From assembly GCF_011682175.1 (NCBI RefSeq), contig NZ_WHJG01000003.1:62001-126000 (forward strand): DNA of 64,000 bases. Reading direction: 5' to 3'. This DNA is from Massilia frigida. Lineage in GTDB: Bacteria; Pseudomonadota; Gammaproteobacteria; Burkholderiales; Burkholderiaceae_D. Numbering within the stretch: position 1 is the stretch's first letter; each line of letters begins with the position of its first letter. The notes below the pieces were generated by a model. It was not told where the DNA came from, made no database searches, and saw only the letters and a list, made by a program, of their open reading frames with translations. Shown piece by piece: positions 1 through 8,797 of this stretch. The position numbers and the translations under genes are program-made.

Positions 1-612
1 CTGGGTCAGGAAGGATATGTCGAAACTGGTGGAGGCGCCCGGCGCCACCGGCGCCGGCAGGTCGAAGCGCACCACCGTCTGGTCGGAGGCGGGGCCATTG
101 TCGGGATGGACGAACGACCAGTCGACCTTGGCCCCGCCCTGGGTCACGCTGCGCAGGTCGATCTGGCCCCATTCGCCGGGGGCGGTGGTGACGCTGCCGC
201 CGGCCTCGCGCTGTTCGGTGAAGTAGGTGCTGCCGGCGCTTTTGAAGGCGTTCATGTACAGGTGCAGGTAGACGCTGCGCACGGTCTCCTTGCTGCGGTT
301 GCGCCAGGTGAGTTTCTGCTTGCCGTCGACCGTGTGGGCGACCGGGTCGAGCGTGGCTTCGATGCGGTAGTCGACCACGCGCTCCGACAGGGTCGCTTCG
401 CTGCCGCTGCGCGGCCCGCCCCACGCATCCGCGGCGCTCGGCACGCTCACCGCGCTGGCCGACGGCAGGGCCAGGCCGATGCCGACGTCGGTCACCGGTT
501 GCGGGATCGGGGTGATGGTGATGTCGCCCTGGGCCAGCAGCTCGGCGCCGGCGATGGCGGCTGCCGCCAGCAGGAGCGCCTTGAGGGCCATGGTTAGGGT
601 ACGCGCTTGCAT
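1..612 (-). CDS. M1-family metallopeptidase, N-terminal part (runs off the left edge)
   Basis: The reading frame is open from an ATG at 612 down to base 1 (204 codons). A good ribosome site (AGGAGA) lies just upstream; the ATG at 616 is in another frame. The protein starts with a signal peptide (about 20 residues, ending near AAAIAGAEL). It then enters a beta-rich domain with VVDYRIEATLDPVAHTVDG and KLTWRNRSKETVRSVYLHLY, typical of the N-terminal saddle domain of gluzincin aminopeptidases. The zinc site (HExxH) would lie beyond the edge, so activity cannot be judged. It is transcribed away from the cobalamin uptake genes. The family call rests on the N-terminal domain only. Confidence 0.7.
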   Translation of the reverse strand, partial: MQARTLTMALKALLLAAAAIAGAELLAQGDITITPIPQPVTDVGIGLALPSASAVSVPSAADAWGGPRSGSEATLSERVVDYRIEATLDPVAHTVDGKQKLTWRNRSKETVRSVYLHLYMNAFKSAGSTYFTEQREAGGSVTTAPGEWGQIDLRSVTQGGAKVDWSFVHPDNGPASDQTVVRFDLPAPVAPGASTSFDISFLTQ

Positions 613-721
613 GCATTCTCCTGCGCCGCTGGGCGCTTGCGATGGGGTAGAGGGGGCCGGCGGCCAGCCGCACAGCATGCCACAACGCCCGCCGGGCCGC
701 AGTCCGGCTGGCGTATCCGAT

Positions 722-727
722 TATAAT
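722..727 (+). promoter_or_regulatory. Perfect -10 hexamer of the cobalamin riboswitch transcript
   Basis: A perfect TATAAT lies at 722-727, about 10 bases before the first recognisable riboswitch bases. No good -35 hexamer is visible 17 bp upstream. Transcription would start near 734 and give a leader of about 210 bases before btuB. Confidence 0.5.
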
Positions 728-733
728 GGCGCA

Positions 734-925
734 GTTTTGGTGCCCGCCCGCGTCCTCACGCCGGCAGTTAAACGGGAAACACCCAGTGTGCTGCCCCCGC
801 AACGGTACTGCAAGCCGCTCATCGTGGCTTGCGAGCCCGGATACCGGCCAAAACAGGTGGACCCGATGCCGCAACGCGCGTCGGTTCCGTGCAATCCGGC
901 TTGCGGGGACGCAGGCCAGGACTCT
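734..925 (+). promoter_or_regulatory. Cobalamin (B12) riboswitch
   Basis: This leader carries the hallmarks of the cobalamin riboswitch. It has the B12-box core GCTGCCCCCGCAACGGTA (about 814-831 within the leader), the preceding AACGGGAAAC segment, and the later GCCCGGATACCGGCCA strand. It ends about 20 bases before the start codon of a TonB-dependent receptor followed by a btuF-like gene, the expected context. Adenosylcobalamin binding should turn off translation or transcription of the uptake genes. Outer boundaries are approximate. Confidence 0.92.
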
Positions 926-944
926 TTTTTCTGAAGACGACATC

Positions 945-2936
945 ATGATTTCTGCAGTATCGCCGCGCCGCGCGCTCTCCGCCAGGCCGCTCGCGCTGGT
1001 TTCCGCCCTGTCCCTGTGTTTCCTGTCCAGCGCCGCGCTGTCCGCTGAAACCCAAACCCTGCCCGCCGTGACCGTGACCGGCGCCCGCTTCGCCAGCGAC
1101 CCGGCGCTGGCCCCGATCGGCGCGACCGTCATCAGCGCCGACGAGATCCGCCGCGCCGGTGCGGCCGACGTCAACCAGGCCATCCGCCAGATCGGCGGCG
1201 TGTACGGCCGCCAGAGCCTGGACGGCTCGCCCGATTTCAGTCTCGATCTGCGCGGCTTCGGCACCAACAGCAGCCAGAACATGGTGGTCACGCTCGACGG
1301 CGTGCGCATGTCCGAGAGTGAATTGAGCAATGCGACGCTGTCGTCGATCCCGATCGAGACCGTCGAACGCATCGAAATCATTCGCGGCGGCGCCAGCGTG
1401 CTGTATGGCGAAGGCGCCACCGGCGGCGTGATCCACATCATCACGCGCCGTCCGGAAGCGAACGGCCGGCGCGGCATGCTGCGCGCCGAAGCCGGCCAGT
1501 TCGGCCTGCGCGACCTGCGCGCCGCCATGGCCCAGTCGTGGAACGGCTTCGCGCTCGACGCTTCGGTCGGCAGCCAGCGCACCGACAATTACCGTGACCA
1601 TAACGAGTTCGCGCTCGATACCTTCAGCGGCGGCGCCCAGTGGGCCTACCAGGGCGGCCGCGCCGGGGTGCGCTACGACCGCGCGCGCCAGGAGTCGGAC
1701 CTGCCGGGCGCCCTGAGCGCACGCCAGTTCGGCGAGAACCCGCGCCAGGCCAATACGCCTGACGATATTGGCTCGCTCGATTCGGACCGCCGGACCGCGT
1801 TCGTGGAGCAGCGCGTCGGCAGCGTCGACCTGGCTGCCGAACTGTCGCGCCGCGAGCGCACCACCCGTTCGACCTATTTCTACACCATCGAGGGCAAGCG
1901 CATGGCGTCGAAGGCGACCTATGACAGCGCCCAGACCCAGTTTTCGCCGCGCCTGCGCCATCTGGCGCAAATGGGCGGCGTGCTCAATGAGCTGGTGGCC
2001 GGCGTCGATATGGTCAAGTGGTCGCGCGTGACCGATTCGGCGTATTCGGATGCCGACGCCACGCAAAAATCGAGGGCGCTGTATGTGCGCGATGAGCTCA
2101 AGTTCGGCGGCGCGCACAAGGCCCGCGTGGCCGTGGGCGCGCGCCGCGAACGCTTCGAGAAGGATGCCACCGACGCGCGCGCCTTCGCCGCGCCGTACGC
2201 CAGCAAGACCACCCTCAACGCCTGGGAAGTGCAGGGCAGCGTTGATGTCATGCCGCTGGTGAACCTGTACGCCAAGGCCGGGCGCAGCTACCGCGTGGCC
2301 AACGTCGACGAGAACGGCTACCGCGCCGCGCCCGGCGTGCTGGCGCCGCAAACCTCGCGCGACCTGGAACTGGGCGTCGCTTACGGCGACGCGGCCCTGG
2401 GCGCGAATACGCGCGTGTTCCGCCATCAGCTGCGTAATGAAATTTTCTACGACCCGACCGTGAACGGCGGCTACGGCGCCAACACCAACCTCGATCCGAC
2501 CGAGCGCAAAGGCGTGGAGTTCGATGTCCACGCCAGCATCGCGCGCGACTGGCGCGTGAGCGGCAACTGGCAGCATGTGCTGGCGCGCTTCACCGACGGC
2601 CCGAACGCCGGGCGCGCGATGGTGCTGGTGCCGAAGAACGTGGTCTCGGCGCGCCTGGCCTGGGTACCGGGCAATGGCCACAGCGCCGATATCGGCTTTC
2701 AATGGGCCGGCAGCCAGCGTTTCGGCGCCGACTTCGCCAACAACTGCGGTGCGCGCATGGCATCAAGCACCACCTTCGAGGCCCGTTACGCGCGCCAGAT
2801 CGGCGCCTGGGAATTCGCGGTGGCGGGCCTGAACCTGGCCGACAAGCATTACACCAGCAATGCCTACGGCTGCAACAGCGGCATCTATCCGAGCGACGGG
2901 CGCCAGATCAAGGTCTCGGCGCGCTACGACTTCTGA
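945..2936 (+). CDS. btuB: TonB-dependent vitamin B12 outer-membrane receptor
   Basis: A 663-residue outer-membrane receptor for cobalamin uptake. It has a signal peptide (to about LSAETQT) and a TonB box (LPAVTVTGAR). A plug domain follows, with ADVNQAIRQIGGVYG, VTLDGVRMSE and VERIEIIRGGASVLYGEGAT, and then a beta-barrel ending in an aromatic residue (ARYDF). The frame is open upstream to 726, but that stretch is riboswitch, so the ATG at 945 is chosen. Cobalamin as substrate follows from the riboswitch and the btuF-like neighbour. Its stop codon overlaps the next start (TGATG), indicating translational coupling. Confidence 0.92.
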   Translation: MISAVSPRRALSARPLALVSALSLCFLSSAALSAETQTLPAVTVTGARFASDPALAPIGATVISADEIRRAGAADVNQAIRQIGGVYGRQSLDGSPDFSLDLRGFGTNSSQNMVVTLDGVRMSESELSNATLSSIPIETVERIEIIRGGASVLYGEGATGGVIHIITRRPEANGRRGMLRAEAGQFGLRDLRAAMAQSWNGFALDASVGSQRTDNYRDHNEFALDTFSGGAQWAYQGGRAGVRYDRARQESDLPGALSARQFGENPRQANTPDDIGSLDSDRRTAFVEQRVGSVDLAAELSRRERTTRSTYFYTIEGKRMASKATYDSAQTQFSPRLRHLAQMGGVLNELVAGVDMVKWSRVTDSAYSDADATQKSRALYVRDELKFGGAHKARVAVGARRERFEKDATDARAFAAPYASKTTLNAWEVQGSVDVMPLVNLYAKAGRSYRVANVDENGYRAAPGVLAPQTSRDLELGVAYGDAALGANTRVFRHQLRNEIFYDPTVNGGYGANTNLDPTERKGVEFDVHASIARDWRVSGNWQHVLARFTDGPNAGRAMVLVPKNVVSARLAWVPGNGHSADIGFQWAGSQRFGADFANNCGARMASSTTFEARYARQIGAWEFAVAGLNLADKHYTSNAYGCNSGIYPSDGRQIKVSARYDF

Positions 2937-3814
2937 TGCGCCAGCGCCTCGTCTTCGCCGCGCTGGCCCTGTGGGCCGGTGTTGCCGGCGCCGCCATCAC
3001 GGTGGTCGACGACGCCGGCCGGCGCGTGGCGCTGGCCGCGCCGGCCCGGCGCATCGTGTCGATGGCGCCGCACGTCACCGAGCTGCTGTTCGCGGCCGGC
3101 GGCGGCGCGCGCATCGTCGGGGCGATGAGCTACAGCGACTATCCGCCGGCCGCCCGCGGCATCCCGCTGGTCGGCGACAACAGCCAGATCGACATCGAAC
3201 GCGTGCTGGCGCTCAAACCCGACCTGCTGGTGGTCTGGCAGAGCGGGAACACGGCGCGCCAGCTGGAGCAGCTGCGCCAGCTCGGCATTCCAATGTTTTA
3301 CAGCGAGCCGGCGCGGATGGACCAGGTGGCCGGCAGCATGCTGCGCTTCGGCCAGCTGCTCGGCACTGAAACAGTGGCGCAGGCGGCGGCAGCGTCGTTC
3401 CGCGCCCGCATCGCGGCGCTGGCGGCGCGCTACAGCAAGCGAGCGCCGGTCACGGTGTTTTACCAGGTGTGGGAAAAGCCGCTGTACACCCTCAATGGCC
3501 AGCAGATCGCCAGCGACGCCATCCGCCTGTGCGGCGGCGAGAATATCTTCGCCGCGCTGGCGGTCAAGGCGCCCTCGGTTGGCATCGAGGCGGTGTTGCA
3601 GGCCAATCCGGAAGCGATCGTCGGCAGCGAGCCGCACGATGCCTCGGAACAGGGCCTGGCGATCTGGGCGCCTTACAAAACTCTGTTGGCGGTGCGCCAG
3701 GGCAATCTGTTCACCCTGGATGGGGAATTGCTGACCCGCGCCGGGCCGCGCCTGCCCGACGGCGCCGCCATCCTGTGCGAAAAACTCGACCTGGCGCGTC
3801 AACGCCGCAGGTAG
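2936..3814 (+). CDS. btuF: Periplasmic cobalamin-binding protein
   Basis: A 292-residue class III periplasmic binding protein. It starts with a signal peptide (cleavage near AGAAITVVD). It has the family's DDAGRRVALAAPARRIVSMA opening, the LKPDLLVVWQ strand and a C-terminal lobe with NPEAIVGSE. It would pass B12 from BtuB to an inner-membrane BtuCD transporter, which is not in this window. The ATG shares one base with the btuB stop. Haem- or siderophore-binding relatives are similar in sequence, but the riboswitch makes cobalamin by far the likeliest ligand. Confidence 0.88.
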   Translation: MRQRLVFAALALWAGVAGAAITVVDDAGRRVALAAPARRIVSMAPHVTELLFAAGGGARIVGAMSYSDYPPAARGIPLVGDNSQIDIERVLALKPDLLVVWQSGNTARQLEQLRQLGIPMFYSEPARMDQVAGSMLRFGQLLGTETVAQAAAASFRARIAALAARYSKRAPVTVFYQVWEKPLYTLNGQQIASDAIRLCGGENIFAALAVKAPSVGIEAVLQANPEAIVGSEPHDASEQGLAIWAPYKTLLAVRQGNLFTLDGELLTRAGPRLPDGAAILCEKLDLARQRRR

Positions 3815-3953
3815 GCCTGCGTTTACTGCATGACCGGGCGATCACTGGGCCGGCATGTGCAACGCAATGTAAAATGCGGGTCCCTGGCCTCTGACCTGCC
3901 GCAAAAAGTGGTAATCTCGCGATCGTCGTCTCAACTTAACATGAAGGATATTT

Positions 3954-4682
3954 ATGCGTTTCCTGCGTATTGCTCTGGCCGTGGCCAGTCTGGCCGTCAG
4001 TACGGCGTTCGCTTCGCCCACCGATCCGAAAAACGGTGTCGAGTTCGTGACGCTGGCCGCGCCGCAGCCGACCAAGGCGACCGGCAAGAAAGTCGAAGTC
4101 ATCGAATTTTTCATGTACCACTGCCCGCATTGCTATACGCTTGAACCGCATCTGGCCGAATGGGTCAAAAAGCAGGGCGACAACGTCCTGTTGCGGCGCG
4201 TGCACTTCGCCTCCAGCGGTACCGATCCGGAGGCGCATCTGCACCTGACGCTCGAAGCGATGGGCAAGGCCGAAGAAATGCATCCGAAAGTGCTGCATGC
4301 CTTTCATGTCGAGCGCCTTCGCCTGAACAAGGACGCGGCCATTCTTGAGTGGATTCCCAAGCAGGGCATCGACCAGGCCAAGTTCCTGGAATACTGGAAT
4401 TCGTTCGGCGTGCTGACCAAGCTGAAAAGCGCATCGCAGCTGACCCAGAACTACAAGGTCGACAGTGCGCCAACGGTGGTGGTCGATGGCCGTTTCGTGA
4501 CCTCGCCATCGGTCGTTGCCGAAGCCAATCCGGGCGTGACCAAGGCCACCGAGTACGTGGTGTTCATGCAGGCGCTCGACGCGCTCGTGACCAAGGCCCA
4601 GAAAGAGAAGGGCGCTGCCGCAGCACCGGCCAAGGCGCCTGCCAAAGCGAGTACCACACCTGCCAAGTCCGCCGGAAAATGA
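3954..4682 (+). CDS. dsbA: Periplasmic thiol:disulfide oxidoreductase DsbA
   Basis: This protein introduces disulfide bonds into exported proteins. It is 242 residues, with a signal peptide cut near AFASPTDP. The thioredoxin-fold active site CPHC lies at residues 57-60 (FFMYHCPHCYTLEP), and the cis-proline loop is SAPTVVVDG. The lysine/alanine/proline-rich tail after residue 220 is longer than in E. coli DsbA. A good ribosome site (GAAGGA) precedes the ATG. The next gene starts inside its stop codon (ATGA overlap). Confidence 0.93.
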   Translation: MRFLRIALAVASLAVSTAFASPTDPKNGVEFVTLAAPQPTKATGKKVEVIEFFMYHCPHCYTLEPHLAEWVKKQGDNVLLRRVHFASSGTDPEAHLHLTLEAMGKAEEMHPKVLHAFHVERLRLNKDAAILEWIPKQGIDQAKFLEYWNSFGVLTKLKSASQLTQNYKVDSAPTVVVDGRFVTSPSVVAEANPGVTKATEYVVFMQALDALVTKAQKEKGAAAAPAKAPAKASTTPAKSAGK

Positions 4683-4993
4683 GCGATCCTGAAGAGAAAA
4701 TCATCAAAATCTACGACGCCTCGCGCCCCATAGAGGAAGATTTGTTCGAGCGCAACTGGATTAACCAGCTGGCATGGAGCCTGGTGGTCGTGCTGTGCAG
4801 CGTCGTGGTGTGGTTTTCGATAGCGATCGTCAATGCCGAGAACCAGCGCCATGCGCTTATCACCAAGCAATGCGCCGATCCGGTGTTCAAGGGCGAGGTC
4901 GACACGCGCTGCATGCAGGTGGTCAGTTCGCGTCCGCACTGGTGGGAACACCTCTGGTACGGCATCACGCATCTGAAGCCGGCGGAAAAGTAA
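4679..4993 (+). CDS. Small inner-membrane protein of unknown function, coupled to dsbA
   Basis: This 104-residue protein has an acidic N-terminus (MSDPEEKIIKIYDASRPIEE) and one transmembrane segment (about residues 32-54, LAWSLVVVLCSVVVWFSIAI). A short outer part follows with two cysteines (KQCADPVF and DTRCMQVV) and aromatic residues (RPHWWEHLWYG). The ATGA overlap with dsbA implies coupled translation. The two periplasmic cysteines make it a possible DsbA substrate or partner, which is inference. I do not recognise the family. Confidence 0.7.
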   Translation: MSDPEEKIIKIYDASRPIEEDLFERNWINQLAWSLVVVLCSVVVWFSIAIVNAENQRHALITKQCADPVFKGEVDTRCMQVVSSRPHWWEHLWYGITHLKPAEK

Positions 4994-5007
4994 CAGCAGT
5001 CATTGCA

Positions 5008-5037
5008 CTGCCGTTTTTGCCTTCGCAGAAACGGCAG
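5008..5037. terminator. Hairpin between convergent genes
   Basis: A nine-base-pair stem, CTGCCGTTT paired with AAACGGCAG, encloses a 12-base loop between the dsbA operon and the convergent kinase gene. There is no long T-run, so termination would be weak or bidirectional. Confidence 0.4.
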
Positions 5038-5040
5038 TTC

Positions 5041-6339
5041 TCAGGCCGGCAAGGCAATCACGAAGCGCGCCCCGCCCAGCGCCGACTGTTCCACCGCAAT
5101 CGTGCCGCCATGCAGCGCTACCGCCTTCTGTGCAATCGATAATCCCAGCCCGAAACCGCCGGTACTGCGGTCGCGGCTGCGGTCGAGCCGGTAAAACGGT
5201 TCGAACACCTTGCCCCGTTCCGCCTCCGGAATGCCGGGCCCGTCATCCTCCACCACGATTTCCACGCCGTCCACGCGCCGCGCCGACAGCGCAATCCGGC
5301 CATTGCCGTATTTTTGCGCATTGCGCAGCAGGTTGCCCACCGCCCGCAGCAGCAGGCGCCGGTCGCCGGTCATGCTGCCCAGCGCACTGTCGAGCCGGAC
5401 CTGGGGCTGGGCCGCCAGCGGGTCGAGCGCGTCCACGCAGCCCAGCAGCGCCGGCGCCAGCTCGAAGCTGGCTTGCTGCAAGGCCTGGCGGCTGTCGAGC
5501 CGGATCATGCCCAGCAGTTCATTCACCAACCCGTTCAGCTCGGCGACATCGCCTTCCATCGCCACGATGCGCTGTTCCAGCGCCGGATCGTCCGCTGCCG
5601 ACCTGAGTAGTTCCAGTGCGAATTCCAGGCGCGCGATCGGGGTGCGCAGTTCGTGCGAAACGGAATGGAGCAGGTTTTTCTGCGCGTCGAGCAAGCCTTC
5701 GATGCGCCCGGCCATGTGGTTGAGCCGCTCGGCCAGCGGATAAATGATGGCGCCGGTCTTGAAGCTGGCGCGCGCCGACAGCTTGCCGGCACCGACTTCG
5801 TCGGCCACGCGCGAGAGTTCCTGCAGCCCCAGCCAGTGCGAGCGCGACCACAGGGCGATCGGCACCAGCAGGAACAGCGCCACGATCACGTAGCGCACCG
5901 CTTCCATCTTCAGCGCCAGGTCGATGTCGATCGGCAGCTCTTGCGCATGGATGACTTCCTCGGCGCTGCCGATATAGCTTTCGCCATGCAGGTCGACGCG
6001 GCGGTAAAAGGCTTTGTTGGCGGTATCGAGCACCAGTTCGCCGCGGTTGAGCGCGGCGTGCTGCTGGACCGGCAGCGAGGCGCGCACGCTGCTCAGCGGC
6101 ACCAGGTAGAACTTGACGCCCGACACTTCGCGCACCTTGTTGAGCCGCACCAGCCAGTCGTCGGCCGGGGCTTTGTCGATGTATTGTTCAAGCAGGAAAA
6201 TCTGGGCGGCCGCCTGGCGCCGCGCGATATCGTCCAGCGGATCGCCGAACAGGCGGCTGGTGGCGAAATAGATGGCGAAGGTCGCAATCGTAATCGACAG
6301 CATGACCAGCACGAAGAAGCGGAAGAAGATCCGGTTCAC
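5041..6339 (-). CDS. RstB-like two-component sensor histidine kinase
   Basis: A membrane kinase of about 432 residues. TM1 is in IFFRFFVLVMLSITIATFAI, followed by a periplasmic sensor of about 120 residues, TM2 (YVIVALFLLVPIALW) and a HAMP region. The phosphoacceptor is in LLHSVSHELRTPIARLEF. The ATPase N box is NLLRNAQKYGNG, and the G boxes are DDGPGIPEAE and GGFGLGLSIA. The preferred start is GTG at 6339 (MNRIFFRF), which overlaps the stop of a short upstream ORF (GTGA). A TTG at 6357 would add six residues. The likely partner regulator (12973-13659) is on the same strand but 6.6 kb away, with accessory genes between. Confidence 0.87.
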   Translation of the reverse strand: MNRIFFRFFVLVMLSITIATFAIYFATSRLFGDPLDDIARRQAAAQIFLLEQYIDKAPADDWLVRLNKVREVSGVKFYLVPLSSVRASLPVQQHAALNRGELVLDTANKAFYRRVDLHGESYIGSAEEVIHAQELPIDIDLALKMEAVRYVIVALFLLVPIALWSRSHWLGLQELSRVADEVGAGKLSARASFKTGAIIYPLAERLNHMAGRIEGLLDAQKNLLHSVSHELRTPIARLEFALELLRSAADDPALEQRIVAMEGDVAELNGLVNELLGMIRLDSRQALQQASFELAPALLGCVDALDPLAAQPQVRLDSALGSMTGDRRLLLRAVGNLLRNAQKYGNGRIALSARRVDGVEIVVEDDGPGIPEAERGKVFEPFYRLDRSRDRSTGGFGLGLSIAQKAVALHGGTIAVEQSALGGARFVIALPA

Positions 6340-6386
6340 GCGTGTTTCCCGCCACAACGTTGTTCAATAACTGTTGCCGTCGCCAT
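6336..6386 (-). CDS. Possible 16-residue leader peptide upstream of the histidine kinase
   Basis: On the minus strand a strong ribosome site (AAGGAGAA) is followed by an ATG at 6386 and 16 codons (MATATVIEQRCGGKHA). The stop TGA overlaps the GTG start of the kinase as GTGA. The kinase GTG has only a poor ribosome site of its own, so its translation may depend on the leader. It is too short for codon statistics; the evidence is the ribosome site plus the exact stop/start overlap. Confidence 0.45.
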   Translation of the reverse strand: MATATVIEQRCGGKHA

Positions 6387-6403
6387 CGCTTCTCCTTGCG
6401 CAG

Positions 6404-6417
6404 CATTGTATAAGAGC
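6404..6417 (-). promoter_or_regulatory. Promoter-like element shared with the response-regulator gene
   Basis: Read on the minus strand the element is GCTCTTATACAATG, containing a -10-like TATACAAT. It begins 18 bases upstream of the leader ATG. The same 14 bases occur at 13679-13692, 20 bases before the response-regulator ATG, followed in both places by an AGGAGAA ribosome site. This suggests the two halves of the signalling system are expressed from matching promoters. Confidence 0.5.
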
Positions 6418-6574
6418 GGGGCGGATCGGGGTATTACAAATAAGTGACAAATAGGGGACAGTTCATGGCGGAAGTGTGGCGCGATTCTCGATATCATGGC
6501 CTTACTCGAATTCCAGGTCTGCCCGCCGCGCTTGCGCGCTGGCAGGTATCGCTTCCCTTATGAAAGGATTTGCC

Positions 6575-7840
6575 ATGTCTGTTTTGATTCGCGCACTTTC
6601 CTGCCTCCCGCTGGCTGGCGCTGTCGCGCTTGCCGGTTGCGGCGGCGGCGACAACGGCGGCAGCACGCCCGTCCCACCGAAAACGCAACCGGACATCGTC
6701 GTGCCGACGCCGACGCCGACGCCGACACCAACGCCGACGCCGACGCCGGTTCCGGTCACCGTGATCACCCCCTTCATCGCGCGCGCCCAGCAAGCCTCGT
6801 GCGCCAGCGTGACCAACCGCCTGTTCGTGATCGATCACAAATACGTCCTGTGGAACCAGTCGGGCGATTGCGCCGACAAGCGCTACAGCACCGAACTGTT
6901 CGCCCTGACACCGGACGCGAAAGTATGCAGCCTGAGTGACTCCATCGCCGGCCCCAAGCGGGAATGCAGCGACGCAGTCATGCTGCCCATTTTTAACACG
7001 ATCATCGAGAAGAGCAATGAAGAAGGTTTCGGCCTTGGCGCCGGCCATGTGGTCGAAGAGATCAAGTTCCTCCCTGCAAACGGATTGAGTGTGGATTTCA
7101 ATACCATCGCCAGCGATACCTTTTCGGGCGTGGGCACGGCCCGCAACGTCGTAGTGCGCGACCAGGCGGCGCTCGACGCGCTGTGGGCCGAACACAGCGC
7201 CATCCGCATCCCGCCGCCGCCGGCGCCCAAGGTCGACTTCACGAAAGAGATGGTCATCGCCTTGTTCGGCGGCAACGGCTCGGCCTGCGGCAGCTTCGGC
7301 GTGCGCCGCGCCAACGCCAGCGACGGGCATCTGGTGATCCGTTACGAGGACAAGGCACCCGATCCCGGCACCATCTGCATCGCCGTGGTGGCCAATCCGA
7401 TGCACATGATCACGGTGCCGCGCATCGACGCAGTGGTCGACTTCGTGAAGGTGACGACGCAGAATATCGCCTTCACCGATCTGTGGCGCAGCCCGTTTTC
7501 GCACATCGATACGCCGCGCAATATCGTGATCAAGGATGCCGCCACCTTCGCCACCGTGTGGCGCCAGTCGCATGACAACGCCGACCTGCCGGCTGTCGAT
7601 TTCAGCAAGGACATGGTGGTCGCGGTCTTCGGCCGTGGCGGCTCGAACGGTTGCCATACCACCGAAATCGAGAGCATCTACCGCGAGAGCGGCAAGATCC
7701 AGGTGTCCAGCGTGAACTGGTCGCTCAAGCCCGACAACGGCGCCATGTGTCCGGCGGCGATCTCGCACCCCGGGCATCTGGTGAAGCTGGCGCGCTCGGA
7801 TGACACGGTCGAGTTTTCGACCCAATCGCGGCAACGTTAA
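6575..7840 (+). CDS. Lipoprotein with two PrcB-like domains
   Basis: A 421-residue exported lipoprotein. The lipobox is LAGC (AVALAGCGGGDNGG), followed by a Thr-Pro repeat linker. Two copies of a domain resembling the PrcB C-terminal domain follow: FSGVGTARNVVVRDQAALDALW ends in VDFTKEMVIALFG, and HIDTPRNIVIKDAATFATVW ends in VDFSKDMVVAVFG. The start at 6575 has AAGGA seven bases upstream; an in-frame ATG at 6560 is less well placed. A truncated relative lies at 12451-12933, so the family has been duplicated within this block. The domain name is from memory of the family pattern and the function is unknown. Confidence 0.75.
   Translation: MSVLIRALSCLPLAGAVALAGCGGGDNGGSTPVPPKTQPDIVVPTPTPTPTPTPTPTPVPVTVITPFIARAQQASCASVTNRLFVIDHKYVLWNQSGDCADKRYSTELFALTPDAKVCSLSDSIAGPKRECSDAVMLPIFNTIIEKSNEEGFGLGAGHVVEEIKFLPANGLSVDFNTIASDTFSGVGTARNVVVRDQAALDALWAEHSAIRIPPPPAPKVDFTKEMVIALFGGNGSACGSFGVRRANASDGHLVIRYEDKAPDPGTICIAVVANPMHMITVPRIDAVVDFVKVTTQNIAFTDLWRSPFSHIDTPRNIVIKDAATFATVWRQSHDNADLPAVDFSKDMVVAVFGRGGSNGCHTTEIESIYRESGKIQVSSVNWSLKPDNGAMCPAAISHPGHLVKLARSDDTVEFSTQSRQR
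6704..6748 (+). repeat. CCGACG hexanucleotide repeat coding for a Thr-Pro linker
   Basis: About seven imperfect copies of CCGACG encode the (TP)n linker just after the lipid-anchored N-terminus of the preceding lipoprotein. Copy number is likely to vary between strains by slippage in units of two residues, keeping the frame. Confidence 0.8.
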
Positions 7841-7897
7841 GGCAGTTTTCCGTTTCCCTGGTGGCGCGCAAGCGCCGCCGGGCCCGGACCCCGATGT

Positions 7898-8797
7898 ATG
7901 AAAATCCTGTTGACCTTTGTGCTCGGGGCGGCGTGCGCCAGCGCCACCGCCCGTACCCCGGCCGTCAATCCGATGCCGGACGGCAGCCGCGACATGTATG
8001 TCGGGCTGGGCTTCGTGGCGGCGCCCGCCTATGAAGGCGCGCGCCGGCCGCGCCGCATGGCGGTGCCGGTGCTGCAGGGTGAGTGGAGCAATGGCGTGTT
8101 TATTTCCGGTATGAACGCAGGCGTGCACCTGTCGGACCAGCCATCGCTCGAATTCGGCCCGCTGCTGTCGGTCCAGGCGCGGCGCAGCGAATCGGGCAAC
8201 GGGACCGCGCTGGGCGGCACCTCGCTCACCTCCATGACTGACGGCGGTGCGCCGCTGGCGCCGATCGACAGCACGCCGGCCGAGCCAACTGCCACCCCCG
8301 GTTTGGGCGCGCGCAGCAGCGGCCCCAACCGCCTGTCCGGCATGGACGTGGTTGGCGCGCGCCTGCAGGCGGGCGGCTTCGTCAACGTCTATCTCAGCCC
8401 CAGCCTGCGCCTGACCAACAGCGTGCTGTACGGCGCCGGCCGGGATGCCAACGGCTTGCTGTGGAACCTCGGCATCCAGCATGTGGTGCAGCAGTTTTCG
8501 CCGCACCACAGCGTGTCGCTGTCGGCTGGCGTGAGCGTGGTCAACCGTCACTACAACACCAGCTTTTTCGGCGTCAGCGCGGCTGAATCCCTGCGCAGCG
8601 GCAACCCGGCGTACGCGCCCGGCGGCGGCCTGAACGGCGCCAGCGCGGGCCTGAGATGGCACTGGGCCTTGTCGCCATCGTGGCTGCTGATTAATAACGT
8701 GCAAGCGACCCGGGTACTGGGCGCTGCGCAAAAGAGTCCCTTGGTGGAGCGTCCCAACGGCTTTGTCTTGTCCACTGCGCTCGCTTACCGGTTTTGA
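7898..8797 (+). CDS. MipA/OmpV-family outer-membrane protein, copy 1
   Basis: A 299-residue protein with a signal peptide (cut near ATARTPAVNP) and a beta-barrel ending in phenylalanine (LAYRF). Family features include DMYVGLGFVAAPAYEGARRP at the mature N-terminus and SVVNRHYNTSFFGVSAAESL near the C-terminus. MipA proteins are outer-membrane proteins linked to murein hydrolases or small-molecule efflux. A close paralogue lies at 9832-10734, so the gene and its downstream partner form a duplicated pair. The next gene starts within its stop codon. Confidence 0.85.
   Translation: MKILLTFVLGAACASATARTPAVNPMPDGSRDMYVGLGFVAAPAYEGARRPRRMAVPVLQGEWSNGVFISGMNAGVHLSDQPSLEFGPLLSVQARRSESGNGTALGGTSLTSMTDGGAPLAPIDSTPAEPTATPGLGARSSGPNRLSGMDVVGARLQAGGFVNVYLSPSLRLTNSVLYGAGRDANGLLWNLGIQHVVQQFSPHHSVSLSAGVSVVNRHYNTSFFGVSAAESLRSGNPAYAPGGGLNGASAGLRWHWALSPSWLLINNVQATRVLGAAQKSPLVERPNGFVLSTALAYRF

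Noticed and set aside
819-2702. A 627-codon open frame antisense to btuB
   Set aside because: It mirrors the codon periodicity of the GC-rich sense gene, is rich in Arg, Ala and His without domains, and has no ribosome site. The same applies to long antisense frames over the lipoprotein/MipA region (6494-8812), lpxK/kdsB (18685-21099), hppA (22313-24460), ggt (35637-37502) and the hybrid kinase.
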